A DNA stretch of 64,000 bases. It comes from Methylophilus sp. 13 (GTDB lineage: Bacteria; Pseudomonadota; Gammaproteobacteria; Burkholderiales; Methylophilaceae). Positions 1 to 9,632 of this stretch are shown here, one piece after another. The stretch's first letter is position 1, and every line of letters starts with the position of its first letter. The notes under the pieces were generated by a model. The model searched no databases and was not told where the DNA came from. It was given only the letters and a program-made list of their open reading frames with translations. The stretch lies in the NCBI RefSeq assembly GCF_015354335.1, contig NZ_JADKYR010000003.1, forward strand, positions 434,001 to 498,000. Reading direction: 5' to 3'. Both the position numbers and the translations under genes were made by a program.

Positions 1-124
1 CGACCAACGGGAAATAGCGGGCCGCCTGATTCAGATCACTTTCTTTAAAGTCAGGCAGTGCAGGCACCGGGATACGCGTAAAGAACCCCACGGCCAGCAA
101 AAAGGAACGCCATTGCGATTTCAC
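1..124 (-). CDS. cobS: Cobalamin synthase CobS, 5' part only (cut by window edge)
   Basis: Only the first 41 codons are in the window. The reading starts at a GTG (122-124) that overlaps the cobT stop, and translates to VKSQWRSFLLAVGFFTRIPV followed by a run ending in ARYFPLVG. The phrase FFTRIPVP is typical of the N-terminus of adenosylcobinamide-GDP ribazoletransferase, the membrane enzyme that joins the lower and upper ligands of cobalamin. The start overlap with cobT implies translational coupling in one operon; CobT makes the alpha-ribazole phosphate that CobS uses after dephosphorylation. The rest of the gene lies left of the window. Confidence 0.85.
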   Translation of the reverse strand, partial: MKSQWRSFLLAVGFFTRIPVPALPDFKESDLNQAARYFPLV

Positions 125-1167
125 TGCACTTGCTCGCTGACGCCAGCACTCTCAAAGCTGGCCATTTCGGTGAGAAAGGCAACCGCAGACTGCAACAGGG
201 GATAAGCCAGTACGGCGCCGGTGCCTTCGCCCAGACGCAAGGACAAATGCAGCAAGGGCTGCGCCTTGAGGTGCGCCAGCATGATGCCATGGCCACTTTC
301 GTCAGAGCAATGTGCAAAGACGCAATAGTCGACCACCTGCGGATACAGCTTAGCGGCCACCAGTAAGGCCGAGGTGGCAATAAAACCATCAATGAGCAAG
401 GTGACACGGGCTTCGGCAGCGGCAAGCAATGCCCCAACCATCATGGCGACTTCAAAGCCGCCAAAAACGGCCAATGCATGCAGAGGATCGCTGGCAGGCA
501 CATGATGCGCTTGCAAGGCGGAAGTGAGCACCGCCAGTTTGTGCTGCAACCCCTTGTCGCTGACACCGGTGCCACGCCCCACACATTGATGCATGGGTAA
601 GCCACACAGCACACTCATGAGGCAACTGGCGCTGGAGGTATTGCCGATGCCCATCTCGCCCAGTGCCAACACATTACAGCCCTGGGTAATGGCATCCCTG
701 GCAATTTGCGAGCCGCGGTAAATCGCCTGTGCGCATTGCTCGGCCGTCATCGCCGGCTGATGCAGAAAACTGGCGGTGCCCATGCCCACCTTGGCATCAA
801 TCAACTTGGGGTGCGGGGCGAATACGGCATTGACGCCGCTATCCACCACATGCAGCTCAAACCCATGCTGGCGCGCAAACACATTAATGGCGGCACCGCC
901 ATTTAAAAAGTTGAATACCATTTGCGCCGTCACCGCTTGCGGATAAGGGCTGACGCCTTCGGCGACGATGCCATGATCACCTGCAAACACCAGCATGGTG
1001 GGCTGTTGCAACACCGGATGTACGGTTTGCTGGATCAGCCCCAGTTGCATAGCCAGGGCTTCCAGCCGCCCAAGGGCGCCTAAGGGTTTGGTTTTTTGGT
1101 TGATCTGCTGGGCCAGCGCGGCTTGCAGGGTCTGGTCTTCGATGGGGGTGATTTGAAATGTTTGCAT
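121..1167 (-). CDS. cobT: Nicotinate-nucleotide--dimethylbenzimidazole phosphoribosyltransferase
   Basis: 348 residues, the normal length for CobT. It transfers phosphoribose from nicotinate mononucleotide to 5,6-dimethylbenzimidazole, making alpha-ribazole phosphate for the cobalamin lower ligand. Family signatures are visible: the early FAGDHGIVAEGVS stretch, GEMGIGNTSSA in the middle, and LRLGEGTGA near the C-terminus, whose Glu (about E314) matches the catalytic base of the family. It overlaps cobS by a few bases. No cobalamin riboswitch is apparent in the short upstream gap, so either it is expressed constitutively or control lies elsewhere. Confidence 0.95.
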   Translation of the reverse strand: MQTFQITPIEDQTLQAALAQQINQKTKPLGALGRLEALAMQLGLIQQTVHPVLQQPTMLVFAGDHGIVAEGVSPYPQAVTAQMVFNFLNGGAAINVFARQHGFELHVVDSGVNAVFAPHPKLIDAKVGMGTASFLHQPAMTAEQCAQAIYRGSQIARDAITQGCNVLALGEMGIGNTSSASCLMSVLCGLPMHQCVGRGTGVSDKGLQHKLAVLTSALQAHHVPASDPLHALAVFGGFEVAMMVGALLAAAEARVTLLIDGFIATSALLVAAKLYPQVVDYCVFAHCSDESGHGIMLAHLKAQPLLHLSLRLGEGTGAVLAYPLLQSAVAFLTEMASFESAGVSEQVQ

Positions 1168-1242
1168 ATTGTTATTTTACCGGGCAAAAAGGTCAGTCTG
1201 GCAGAATTGTTAAACGCTTTGGCGTCTACACCGCTGCCTGAA

Positions 1243-1267
1243 TAAAAAAGCCCCGCAACTGCGGGGC
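1243..1267 (-). terminator. Rho-independent terminator after the HtrA gene
   Basis: On the minus strand GCCCCGCA and TGCGGGGC form a GC-rich stem with a tiny loop, followed by TTTTTTATT. It lies 27 bases after the stop of the Deg protease gene, in the right orientation for it. Confidence 0.85.
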
Positions 1268-1293
1268 AAATGGCTAAGGAAGCAACACGTGAA

Positions 1294-2757
1294 TCAACCT
1301 ATTTTAACGGGAACATAGAGTTTGCTGTCCCCACGCATGACCAATAGGGCCACATTCTTGCTGTTTTGCGTTAACTTGTCCTGCAACTGGCTGACGCTTT
1401 TCACCTGATCGCCATTAACGGCTAGAATGACGTCACCTGGCTGGATGCCGGCATTGGCGGCAGGACCTTTGCCCACCTCTTCCACCAGCAAGCCCTGCTT
1501 CAGTTGCGTCTGTGCCAGCTCTTGCGAAGTGAGCGGGCGCACACTCACCCCTAATCTGGCTTGCTTGCTATCCATGCTGGCAGCAGGGTCTACCTGCGCG
1601 GTTTGCATTTCATCAATACGCACAGTCAGTTTTTTGAGCTGTTTGTTGCGCCAGACTTCAACGCTGACCGTACTGCCCGGCTTGATACTGCCCACCATGG
1701 GCGGCAAGTCGCTGGAGCGGTCTATGCTCTGACCATTAAACTTCAAGATCACATCGCCAGGTTCTAGGCCGGCTTTATCCGCAGGGCCATTTTTCTCGAC
1801 ATTGCTGACCAGGGCACCATTGGGGGCCTGCAAGCCAAATGAAGAAGCTAAATCCTGGTTAATGGCTTGCACACCAATGCCCAGACGGCCACGGCTGACT
1901 TTACCTTTTTCGAGCAACTGCTGCTCAATGCCCATGGCCACATCAATCGGGATCGCAAATGACAGGCCCTGATAGCCACCGCTACGGCTGTAAATTTGCG
2001 AGTTAATGCCAATGACCTCACCATTCAGGTTGAAGAGCGGCCCGCCAGAGTTACCGGGGTTAATAGCCACGTCAGTCTGCAGGAAAGGCACATAGCCCTC
2101 GTCTGGCAAGGCGCGGGATTTGGCCGAGATAATGCCTGCCGTCACCGTGTTGTCAAAGCCGAAGGGCGAGCCTATTGCCACGACCCAGTCCCCCACATTG
2201 CTGCTTTTGGTACTGCCAATACGGACAGTCGGCAAATCTTTGGCATCAATTTTCAGCACCGCCACATCGGTCAGCTTGTCCACGCCGACCACCTTGGCTT
2301 GGAACTCACGCTTGTCAGACAGTTTGACGGTCACCACATCGGCTTTATCCACCACGTGGGCATTGGTCAGGATCACGCCATCAGACTTGACGATAAAGCC
2401 TGAACCCAGGCCATTCATCGGCGTTTCGGTTTGTGGCATATTGGGCTGAAACCGGCGGAATAACTCAAACATGGGGTCGCTAGGATCCATGCCCGGAATC
2501 CCGGCGGTTTTCACGGTGCCACTGACGCTGATATTCACCACTGCAGCGCCCTGGGTAGACGCGATACTGGCAAAGTTAGGCAGCGTGATATAAGCACTTG
2601 GCGCGGTCATGGTTTTGGCCGACACCGGCGCAGTCGCCTGCGCATGATTCACCAGCGTGTAGCCTTTCATCCAGTAGCCAGCACCAAACAGTGCTGCCAC
2701 GGCCAAAGGCACAGACACCCAATGCGTCAATTTTGATTGTAAGAACGATTGCATCAC
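1294..2757 (-). CDS. HtrA/Deg-family periplasmic serine protease (DegP/DegQ/MucD type)
   Basis: 487 residues. It has an N-terminal hydrophobic segment (about 13-28) acting as signal or anchor, a trypsin-like domain with catalytic His134 (TNAHVVD), Asp164 (LTDVAVLKI) and Ser237 (GNSGGPLF), then two PDZ domains (about 280-375 and 395-485, each with a GDVIL motif). This is the layout of Deg proteases that degrade or refold misfolded envelope proteins. The start at 2757 has AGGAAA just upstream. A dedicated terminator follows, so it is probably monocistronic. Which of DegP, DegQ or MucD it matches best cannot be settled by eye. Confidence 0.93.
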   Translation of the reverse strand: MMQSFLQSKLTHWVSVPLAVAALFGAGYWMKGYTLVNHAQATAPVSAKTMTAPSAYITLPNFASIASTQGAAVVNISVSGTVKTAGIPGMDPSDPMFELFRRFQPNMPQTETPMNGLGSGFIVKSDGVILTNAHVVDKADVVTVKLSDKREFQAKVVGVDKLTDVAVLKIDAKDLPTVRIGSTKSSNVGDWVVAIGSPFGFDNTVTAGIISAKSRALPDEGYVPFLQTDVAINPGNSGGPLFNLNGEVIGINSQIYSRSGGYQGLSFAIPIDVAMGIEQQLLEKGKVSRGRLGIGVQAINQDLASSFGLQAPNGALVSNVEKNGPADKAGLEPGDVILKFNGQSIDRSSDLPPMVGSIKPGSTVSVEVWRNKQLKKLTVRIDEMQTAQVDPAASMDSKQARLGVSVRPLTSQELAQTQLKQGLLVEEVGKGPAANAGIQPGDVILAVNGDQVKSVSQLQDKLTQNSKNVALLVMRGDSKLYVPVKIG

Positions 2758-2956
2758 AGTTTCCTTTCTTCTGCATCAATCAAGTTGTGTCCTTTCTTGC
2801 AGGACCATTCAGCGCTTATGAGCTTTAAAACAGGGCCTAAGTTTCCGAATTTTTGTAACCGAATTGTATCGGGAGAAATTCCCGCTCATCGTCACACCAA
2901 CATCACCCCTAAAAAGGGTCCGTGTTACACTGCGGTCTTTGCTTTTTTGAATTGGA

Positions 2957-4111
2957 ATGGCAAACCTCGCCCGTTTTTTAAAGCCTTATTGGCCGCGGCG
3001 CATGACCGGGTCGATGCGCGATTACGCACGGGCGGCGCTGGGCGCGGGCCTGGGGATTTTGCTCACTGGCGGGATGGCCGGCCTGGTCATCGCAGAAGCG
3101 CCAGCTGCAGACTGGCATACTGCTGTGTTCCTGATTGCGCCCATGGGGGCCTCCGCCGTCATTTTGTTTTGTTTGCCATCCAGCCCGCTGGCACAACCCT
3201 GGGCCTTGCTGGCAGGCAATACGCTGGCCGCCTTAAGCGGGGTATTGTTTGCACAATGGTTGCCAGATTTTCCGGTCGCCGCCGCAGCGCTTGCCATGCT
3301 GTCGGCGATTGCGCTGATGTTTGCCTTTCGTTGCCTGCATCCGCCTAGCGGCGCGGTGGCCCTGACTGCCGTGCTGGGCGGCGAATCAATCTGGCAACTC
3401 GGCTTTGGCTTTATCTGGTGGCCGGTGCTGGCAAACAGCCTGTTACTGGTACTCACAGCCTGGATTTACCATCGTCTGACCGGCTATCGATACCCGGTGG
3501 CGGATCATGACCATGCCGCAGCGACGCCCACGCATATGCGCTACCAGTTTGGATTCACGCCTGAAGATTTGCAGCAGGCACTGGGGCAGTCTCACGAAGT
3601 GCTGGACATTCACCCCTCGCAATTACAACACCTGCTTGAGCAAACCGAATTGATTGCCTACCACCGTAAACTGGAGGCGATTACCTGCGAACAGATCATG
3701 CGGCCAGTGGAGACCACCTTTGAATATGGCGACCCTCTGGAAGCCGCCTGGCACACCATGCTGGCGCAGACCGAACCTGCGGTGCCTGTAGTCAACAAGG
3801 CAAAGCTGGTGATAGGGATATTGAGCCTGTCAGACTTTTTGCGGCATGCCCAGGCGAGCAGTTATCGCGAAGTGGGGCCTGCCCTGCAGCGACTGATCCG
3901 CTGGTCACCCACCACCCATAGCGACAAAGCGGAAGTTGTCGGCCAAATCATGACCACGCCAGCTATCACCATCCAGGCCCAGATGCATCTCATGCATACC
4001 ATTCCGCTCATGACCAGCCATCACTTGCAACTGTTGCCCGTGGTGGATGCCTCCAACAAACTGGTCGGCCTGCTGACACAAACCGACGTGATCCGCGCAC
4101 TTTACCGCTAG
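2957..4111 (+). CDS. HPP-family membrane protein with C-terminal CBS pair
   Basis: 384 residues. The first 175 or so form a hydrophobic HPP domain with about four to five membrane helices and the name-giving motif in RCLHPPSGAVAL (about 123-134). The rest is soluble and carries two CBS repeats (about 245-300 and 320-383; ITCEQIMRPV and VGQIMTTPAI starts, ending GLLTQTDVIRALY). HPP proteins are implicated in nitrite or anion movement in some lineages; the substrate here is unknown, and the CBS pair suggests adenine-nucleotide control. Its stop shares the CTAG tetramer with the stop of the convergent DUF2721 gene. Confidence 0.85.
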   Translation: MANLARFLKPYWPRRMTGSMRDYARAALGAGLGILLTGGMAGLVIAEAPAADWHTAVFLIAPMGASAVILFCLPSSPLAQPWALLAGNTLAALSGVLFAQWLPDFPVAAAALAMLSAIALMFAFRCLHPPSGAVALTAVLGGESIWQLGFGFIWWPVLANSLLLVLTAWIYHRLTGYRYPVADHDHAAATPTHMRYQFGFTPEDLQQALGQSHEVLDIHPSQLQHLLEQTELIAYHRKLEAITCEQIMRPVETTFEYGDPLEAAWHTMLAQTEPAVPVVNKAKLVIGILSLSDFLRHAQASSYREVGPALQRLIRWSPTTHSDKAEVVGQIMTTPAITIQAQMHLMHTIPLMTSHHLQLLPVVDASNKLVGLLTQTDVIRALYR

Positions 4112-4578
4112 GACTTGCCCGCCTGCTTGCGCGCCGGTTTTTCCAATTGCTGATACGGCACGATCACTTCGCGTGAGGCAAGCACAATCTCGCGCAAGAA
4201 ACACAGCAGTCCCAATATCAGTGACGCCATCGAGATAATAAACGACACCATCACCAGATGCGGCAAGCGCAAGCCGGTTTCCACCGAAATAAACATGCTG
4301 GCGATAGAGACACAAATACACAAGGCGGCAAACGTGGCCAGGCCAATCGCCCGGCGTAGCCATTTGGTGCGCCTGACAATAATCTTGAGCTCATCCTTGA
4401 ACCGCTCACGCTTCTCCTCCGGCGTATCGGTTAAAAACCTGGCACGGTCAATTGAGCGGCCCAGGCGGCCAATTAACACGCCGAGAATCGACCCGATGCC
4501 AGTGAGCAAAAACACGGGTGCCACTGCATCACGGATCGCTTCCGACACACTGTGGATTTCTATCATGGTATTAATCAT
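4108..4578 (-). CDS. DUF2721 family small membrane protein
   Basis: 156 residues. Three hydrophobic segments are visible (about 17-35, 76-97 and 105-128), with the charged GRSIDRARFL stretch after the first that is typical of DUF2721. Function is unknown for the family. A second Met five codons in (MIEIHSV) could be the true start. It converges on the HPP-CBS gene with overlapping stop codons. Confidence 0.75.
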   Translation of the reverse strand: MINTMIEIHSVSEAIRDAVAPVFLLTGIGSILGVLIGRLGRSIDRARFLTDTPEEKRERFKDELKIIVRRTKWLRRAIGLATFAALCICVSIASMFISVETGLRLPHLVMVSFIISMASLILGLLCFLREIVLASREVIVPYQQLEKPARKQAGKS

Positions 4579-4858
4579 GCGCTGGCGAACTCAGGAAAAA
4601 GGAAGGCCTATTTTGACATGAAAAACACCAGACACGCGTGCACCATTTTAGCCAACTGCGCACCAACACAAGGCATGCGCGCAAAGCAGGTAGCGTTTAT
4701 TTGACCAATCACCAGCGAAATCATGTCCCTCAGGTTTTAATATTTAAATAAAAGCATTTTTCTTGCCATTGTTTTGCAATTCGACCCCGCTAAATGGGAA
4801 CCATTCTTGCTATAAATAGGCGGAATTAATTGCAATCATGGAAGAACACTAGAAATAT

Positions 4859-7441
4859 ATGCACCCACAACCTTTGACTGAAGAGCTCGCCAGCCATTTT
4901 AAAAAGGTCAACGATTTCCGTTCACACATCTACCAGCTACAAAATGCCTGGGACAGTCTTGCGCTGATGGCGCAACTGTCCGGCACCGGCTCCGAAATGG
5001 AAGAAACACGCACGGCATTCAACAAAATCTCGAATGCCGTGTTACGCCACCTGTCAGAAGAAACCTTGCACAAAACGGCGGCACAGCTGACATCCAAGGC
5101 ATTTGAGGTCATTAACCTGCTGATCCGCAACCTGTTTGAACGCACGGCGGATATCGGCTTTTTTGCCACCGACGATGATGTCAGGGGCTACCTTGAAAAA
5201 CATGCGGCAGGCGCAGTCACGGCGCATGAGCAATTGCGTATCACGCACCGCTTTCAGGAATATCAAAACAAATATACCGTCTACGAAAATATTGCCCTTT
5301 TTGATATGGCGGGCAACTTGCTGCATCAGCTGGATGCCTCTCAGCAGACGCTGGTAGACCAACACGCAATTTTCAAGCTGGCAGCACAATCCAGCGCGCC
5401 GTATGTCGAGTATTTTTATGAAACGGAAATCAACGGCAAACCTTACCAATCCCTGATGTATGCGCATGAAGTGCGCAGCAGTGATGGCCTGCGGTCTTTA
5501 GGCGTCCTCTGCTTGTGCTTCAAGTTTGTGAACGAACTGCAAACCATTTTTCAAAACCTGATTTCTGGCTCGGACTGGACCATAGGCATCCTGCTGGATG
5601 AGCATCGTCACGTGATTGCATCTAGCGATCCGCACCAAATCCCCATTGGCATCACCCTCTGTGCAGACACGGACAAGGACTGGTTTGTGGCGCGATTTGC
5701 GGGCCGTGAATACCTGTGTGTCACCAAGCAGGCCGAGAATTATCAAGGCTACTCAGGGCCAGGCTGGCTGGGACAAGCCATGATTCCGCTTGAGTATGCA
5801 TTCAACCAGAGCATGCAGGGCATGATCAGCAATATTGATGCGGAAATCTTGCGCAAGGTGATGCGCAGCCCGCTGATTTTTTCTGAAAGCCTGCTGAATA
5901 TTCCAAAACAGGCGGCCAACATTCAGAGCAAGCTGAACCAGTCGGTGTGGAACGGCAATATCTGGCAGAGCAACTACGTCAACACCCAGCAAAAGAACTT
6001 CTCCAAAAGCCTGCTCTCGGAGATCAGCAATACCGGACATAAAACCCAGCAAATTATTGAGGGCATGGTCTCTGAGCTGTATCAGACCGTGGTCTCGGTG
6101 ATGCTCGAAAACTCCAGTTTTTATGCGCAGCTGGCGGTAGAGATCATGGACCGCAACCTGTACGAGCGAGCGAATGACGTCCGTTGGTGGGCACTCACAC
6201 ACGTCTTCAGAGAGTGCCTGGGTAATGCCCAGCTCTCAGCACAGGATAAAAACCAGATCAGCTCAATTCTGCGCTACATCAATGGCTTGTATACTGTTTA
6301 TGACAACCTGATCGTCTTTGACCGGCAAGGCACGGTGATTGCAGTGTCCAACCCACGTTACAATGAGTTGATCGACAGTCAGCTCACCGAAGAATGGGTA
6401 GGCCGCACACGCAGCTGTACTTCCAGTCAGGACTATGTGGTGTCGCAGTTTGAACCGACGCCCTTGTACAACCATCAGGCAACCTATATTTACGCAGCGC
6501 CGATCCGGCATTTGGATGGCAACAGTATTGTCGGTGGCATAGGCATTGTGTTTGACAGCAAGCCGCAATTCCAGGCCATGCTCCGTGATGTGATTCCACG
6601 CGACAAAACCGATACCCCGGTCAGCGGCAGCTTTACGCTGTTTGTCAACGAACAGCTCAAGGTGATCTCCAGCACGCATGCAGACTTTGCCACCGGCGAT
6701 GACTTTGCGTTGATGCCGGAAATCAGCAATCTCAATGAAGGCCAGCGACTGTTTGATATTGCCATTTACCATCACACCTACTATGCGGTAGGGGTGCACG
6801 CGGCGTATGGTTATCGTGAATTCAAGGGGGCAGAAGACGACTACCGGAATAAAGTCTTTGCCTTGATCTTTACCCCGCTTGGCAATGTCAACGAAATCAA
6901 CCAGCGCATCACGGCAGAGTCGCAGGTCATCCACAACAAATTTAACCCCAACCTGTTCCTGCAAAATGCTGAAGACAGCCAGGAGTACGCAACCTTTTAT
7001 GTCGGCAACAGCTGGCTAGGGATAGAGGCCCGCTTTGTCCGCGAAGCGATTGACGAAGTGCAGTTACGCACGCTGCCAGAGTCGGCGCCTTTTATTGCGG
7101 GCATGCACCCCTATGGCGATCAGGTCATCCCTATTATTGACCTGGCGCGCATGCTGGGTCACGCGCACTACTTTACCGATTACCGGCAGATTGTGGTGAT
7201 TGAAGACAAGGCAGCCGCCCTCAAATTCGGGGTCTTTGTCTCGGCGCTGGGCGAGATTCCTTACCTTGCCCCCAACCAGATTCAGCCCATGAATACTTTT
7301 TTCAAGGGGATTAGCAACAACCCCGGCATTGCCATTGCCAATCTCGCCCAGCAAAGCATGCTGACCCTGATGAATGCCCAAAGCCTGTGGGAAAAAGTCA
7401 CTATCGGCCAGCAAAGGCAAACTGAACAGGCGATGCTGTAA
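4859..7441 (+). CDS. Double Cache-like sensor protein with C-terminal CheW domain
   Basis: 860 residues with no convincing membrane segment. The C-terminal 140 residues form a CheW-like domain (FYVGNSWLGIEARFVREAID, then the IPIIDLARMLG core). The N-terminal 700 residues fall into two related halves: NLFERTADIGFF...TVYENIALFDMAGNLL near 90-155 matches NLYERANDVRWW...TVYDNLIVFDRQGTVI near 425-490. Each half resembles a Cache/PAS-like sensor. CheW domains bind CheA kinases and receptors, so this may feed a signal into a chemotaxis-type array or act as a soluble sensor. Its stop overlaps the start of the next gene (TAATG), so the two are translationally coupled. Confidence 0.7.
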   Translation: MHPQPLTEELASHFKKVNDFRSHIYQLQNAWDSLALMAQLSGTGSEMEETRTAFNKISNAVLRHLSEETLHKTAAQLTSKAFEVINLLIRNLFERTADIGFFATDDDVRGYLEKHAAGAVTAHEQLRITHRFQEYQNKYTVYENIALFDMAGNLLHQLDASQQTLVDQHAIFKLAAQSSAPYVEYFYETEINGKPYQSLMYAHEVRSSDGLRSLGVLCLCFKFVNELQTIFQNLISGSDWTIGILLDEHRHVIASSDPHQIPIGITLCADTDKDWFVARFAGREYLCVTKQAENYQGYSGPGWLGQAMIPLEYAFNQSMQGMISNIDAEILRKVMRSPLIFSESLLNIPKQAANIQSKLNQSVWNGNIWQSNYVNTQQKNFSKSLLSEISNTGHKTQQIIEGMVSELYQTVVSVMLENSSFYAQLAVEIMDRNLYERANDVRWWALTHVFRECLGNAQLSAQDKNQISSILRYINGLYTVYDNLIVFDRQGTVIAVSNPRYNELIDSQLTEEWVGRTRSCTSSQDYVVSQFEPTPLYNHQATYIYAAPIRHLDGNSIVGGIGIVFDSKPQFQAMLRDVIPRDKTDTPVSGSFTLFVNEQLKVISSTHADFATGDDFALMPEISNLNEGQRLFDIAIYHHTYYAVGVHAAYGYREFKGAEDDYRNKVFALIFTPLGNVNEINQRITAESQVIHNKFNPNLFLQNAEDSQEYATFYVGNSWLGIEARFVREAIDEVQLRTLPESAPFIAGMHPYGDQVIPIIDLARMLGHAHYFTDYRQIVVIEDKAAALKFGVFVSALGEIPYLAPNQIQPMNTFFKGISNNPGIAIANLAQQSMLTLMNAQSLWEKVTIGQQRQTEQAML

Positions 7442-9600
7442 TGCGTGGCCAGATCAACTGGGACATGATGCAAACACAAATCGTCGATGCCTTAATGACC
7501 TCACAGCAACAACGGCTGTTGGATACGCTACTGGATAATCTGGATGGCATGATATACCGCTGCCTGTATGATGATCAGTGGACCATGATTTATGTCAGCA
7601 AAGGCTGTGAGTCGCTGACCGGCTATGCTCCGCAAGACTTGATCCTGAACAAGGTCAAGTCCTACGAACGGATCACGCACACTGAAGACCGTGCACAGGC
7701 GCGCAAAATCATTCATGAAGCGGTCAGTCGCAAACAACGGTTTGCACTTGAATACCGCATTGTGCGTGCCGATGGCGAAATCAGCTGGGTGGCCGAACGC
7801 GGCAGCGGCGTCTTTGATCCCGAGGGCAAACCCGTCGCCCTTGAAGGCATTATTCAGGACATCACGGAACGCAAACGCATTGAGCAGGCGCTCTACAGCA
7901 CCGAGCAAAAATACCGCTCCATGTTCGAGAACTCGACGCTTGGCATGTTCCAGACCACAGAATCTGGCACCTACCTGAATGCCAACCTGGCGCTGGCCAA
8001 GCTCTATGGCTATGCCTCGCCGGCGGAGCTGATCAGCGACCTCAACAATATCAGCACGCAACTGTATGTAGAAGACAGCCGCCGTCACGACTTTACCGAA
8101 GCCATCCGCCTGCAGGGGCGTGTGCAGAATTTTGAGTCGCAAGTCTACCGGCTGAATGGCGAAACCATCTGGATCTCGGAAAACGCGCATGCCGTCTATG
8201 ATGCACAAGGCAGTATTCTTTACTACGAGGGCACGGTCGAAGACATCACCGACCGTAAAAACTATGAGTTGCAAATCCGCCAACTGGCGGTGACAGACAA
8301 CCTGACCGGGTTGTTAAACCGCCATGCTTTTAGTGGCAAACTGGCCAGCCTGATTGCAGAAGCCGACAAGTTTCACTACAAAATAGCGATTGCCTTTATT
8401 GACCTCGACCATTTCAAACTCATTAACGACACGCTGGGCCACCGTGCCGGTGACAAGCTGCTGGAGAACGTCGCGCAACGGCTGATTCAGAGTACACGCC
8501 CGACGGATGCCATTGTGCGGTTTGGCGGCGATGAGTTTGTCATGCTCTACCCCGGCCTGCGCTCGGCAGAAGATGCCCAACCCTTGCTGTCACGGGTCAT
8601 GGAAGCCATTTCGCAACCGATTGCCATTGGCGACTATGTGTTTAACATGACTTGTAGCGTTGGCGTCAGCATCTACCCGGACCATGCCCAAGACATTGAT
8701 ACCTTGCTGACGTGCGCCGACTCTGCACTGTATAGCGCTAAAAATGCCGGTAAAAATAAAGTGCAAATGTTTAGTGGCTCCCTGGCACAGCAACTGGGCG
8801 AACGTAACGAAATTGAATATGGCCTCGGACACGCCCTGCAACGGCAAGAACTCATGCTGTATTACCAGCCGCAAATCAATATGCAACACGGCAATATCAG
8901 CGCGCTGGAAGCCCTGATCCGCTGGCAGCACCCGGAGCGCGGCCTGATCCCGCCTGACCAGTTTATTCCGGTGGCCGAAGAAACCGGCCATATTTTTGCC
9001 ATTGGTGAGTGGGTCTTGCAGACTGCCTGCAAGAAAATCAAAGCCATGCAAACCGAATGGGGCTATCTGGTGCCGATTGCGGTCAATGTCTCGCCTATCC
9101 AGTTTTTGCGCGGCAACCTGGTGGAGACGGTGCAACGGGTATTAAGGCAGGAACGCGTCCCGCCACATTTGATTACGTTGGAAGTGACCGAGAATGCGCG
9201 CTTTAAGGATGAAGCCATGTTTACGCGGACATTGGAGCAACTCAAGCGTCTGGGCGTTTGTATTGCCATTGATGACTTCGGCATCGGCTACTCCAATATG
9301 GCCTATCTGAAAAACTATCCGATTGACGAACTCAAGATTGACAAAGCGTTTGTGCAGGACCTGGAACAAAGCGTGACCAATGGCAATATCCTGCTGGCAT
9401 TGATCAATCTCGGTAAAAGCTTGCATAAATCAGTGACCGCAGAAGGCATAGAAAACGAGTACCAGCACCGCTTTTTATTGCACAGCGGCTGCGATGTCGG
9501 CCAGGGCTATTACTACAGCAAGCCCTTGTCGGATGAAGCGCTGGCACAGTTCATGCGCGAGCAACGGCCCAAATTTGACCATTTGCAGGTGAGCCGCTAG
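7441..9600 (+). CDS. PAS-PAS-GGDEF-EAL c-di-GMP signalling protein
   Basis: 719 residues, cytosolic. Two PAS domains with PAC tails (about 25-145 and 150-275, ending GIIQDITERK and GTVEDITDRK) precede a GGDEF domain with an intact GGDEF motif (362-366) and an RxxD inhibitory site (R353-D356). An EAL domain follows, with EAL at 490-492 and the downstream DDFGIGYSN and KIDKAF motifs. Both catalytic halves therefore look competent to make and break c-di-GMP. It overlaps the upstream CheW-sensor gene, so that sensor probably modulates it or shares a complex with it. Confidence 0.93.
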   Translation: MRGQINWDMMQTQIVDALMTSQQQRLLDTLLDNLDGMIYRCLYDDQWTMIYVSKGCESLTGYAPQDLILNKVKSYERITHTEDRAQARKIIHEAVSRKQRFALEYRIVRADGEISWVAERGSGVFDPEGKPVALEGIIQDITERKRIEQALYSTEQKYRSMFENSTLGMFQTTESGTYLNANLALAKLYGYASPAELISDLNNISTQLYVEDSRRHDFTEAIRLQGRVQNFESQVYRLNGETIWISENAHAVYDAQGSILYYEGTVEDITDRKNYELQIRQLAVTDNLTGLLNRHAFSGKLASLIAEADKFHYKIAIAFIDLDHFKLINDTLGHRAGDKLLENVAQRLIQSTRPTDAIVRFGGDEFVMLYPGLRSAEDAQPLLSRVMEAISQPIAIGDYVFNMTCSVGVSIYPDHAQDIDTLLTCADSALYSAKNAGKNKVQMFSGSLAQQLGERNEIEYGLGHALQRQELMLYYQPQINMQHGNISALEALIRWQHPERGLIPPDQFIPVAEETGHIFAIGEWVLQTACKKIKAMQTEWGYLVPIAVNVSPIQFLRGNLVETVQRVLRQERVPPHLITLEVTENARFKDEAMFTRTLEQLKRLGVCIAIDDFGIGYSNMAYLKNYPIDELKIDKAFVQDLEQSVTNGNILLALINLGKSLHKSVTAEGIENEYQHRFLLHSGCDVGQGYYYSKPLSDEALAQFMREQRPKFDHLQVSR

Positions 9601-9632
9601 GCGGTCACCTGTGATGTCCAGCTTGCAACCGA

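Noticed and set aside
1168-1293. Cobalamin riboswitch before cobT
   Set aside because: The gap is short and contains only the HtrA terminator; no B12-box-like sequence was seen.
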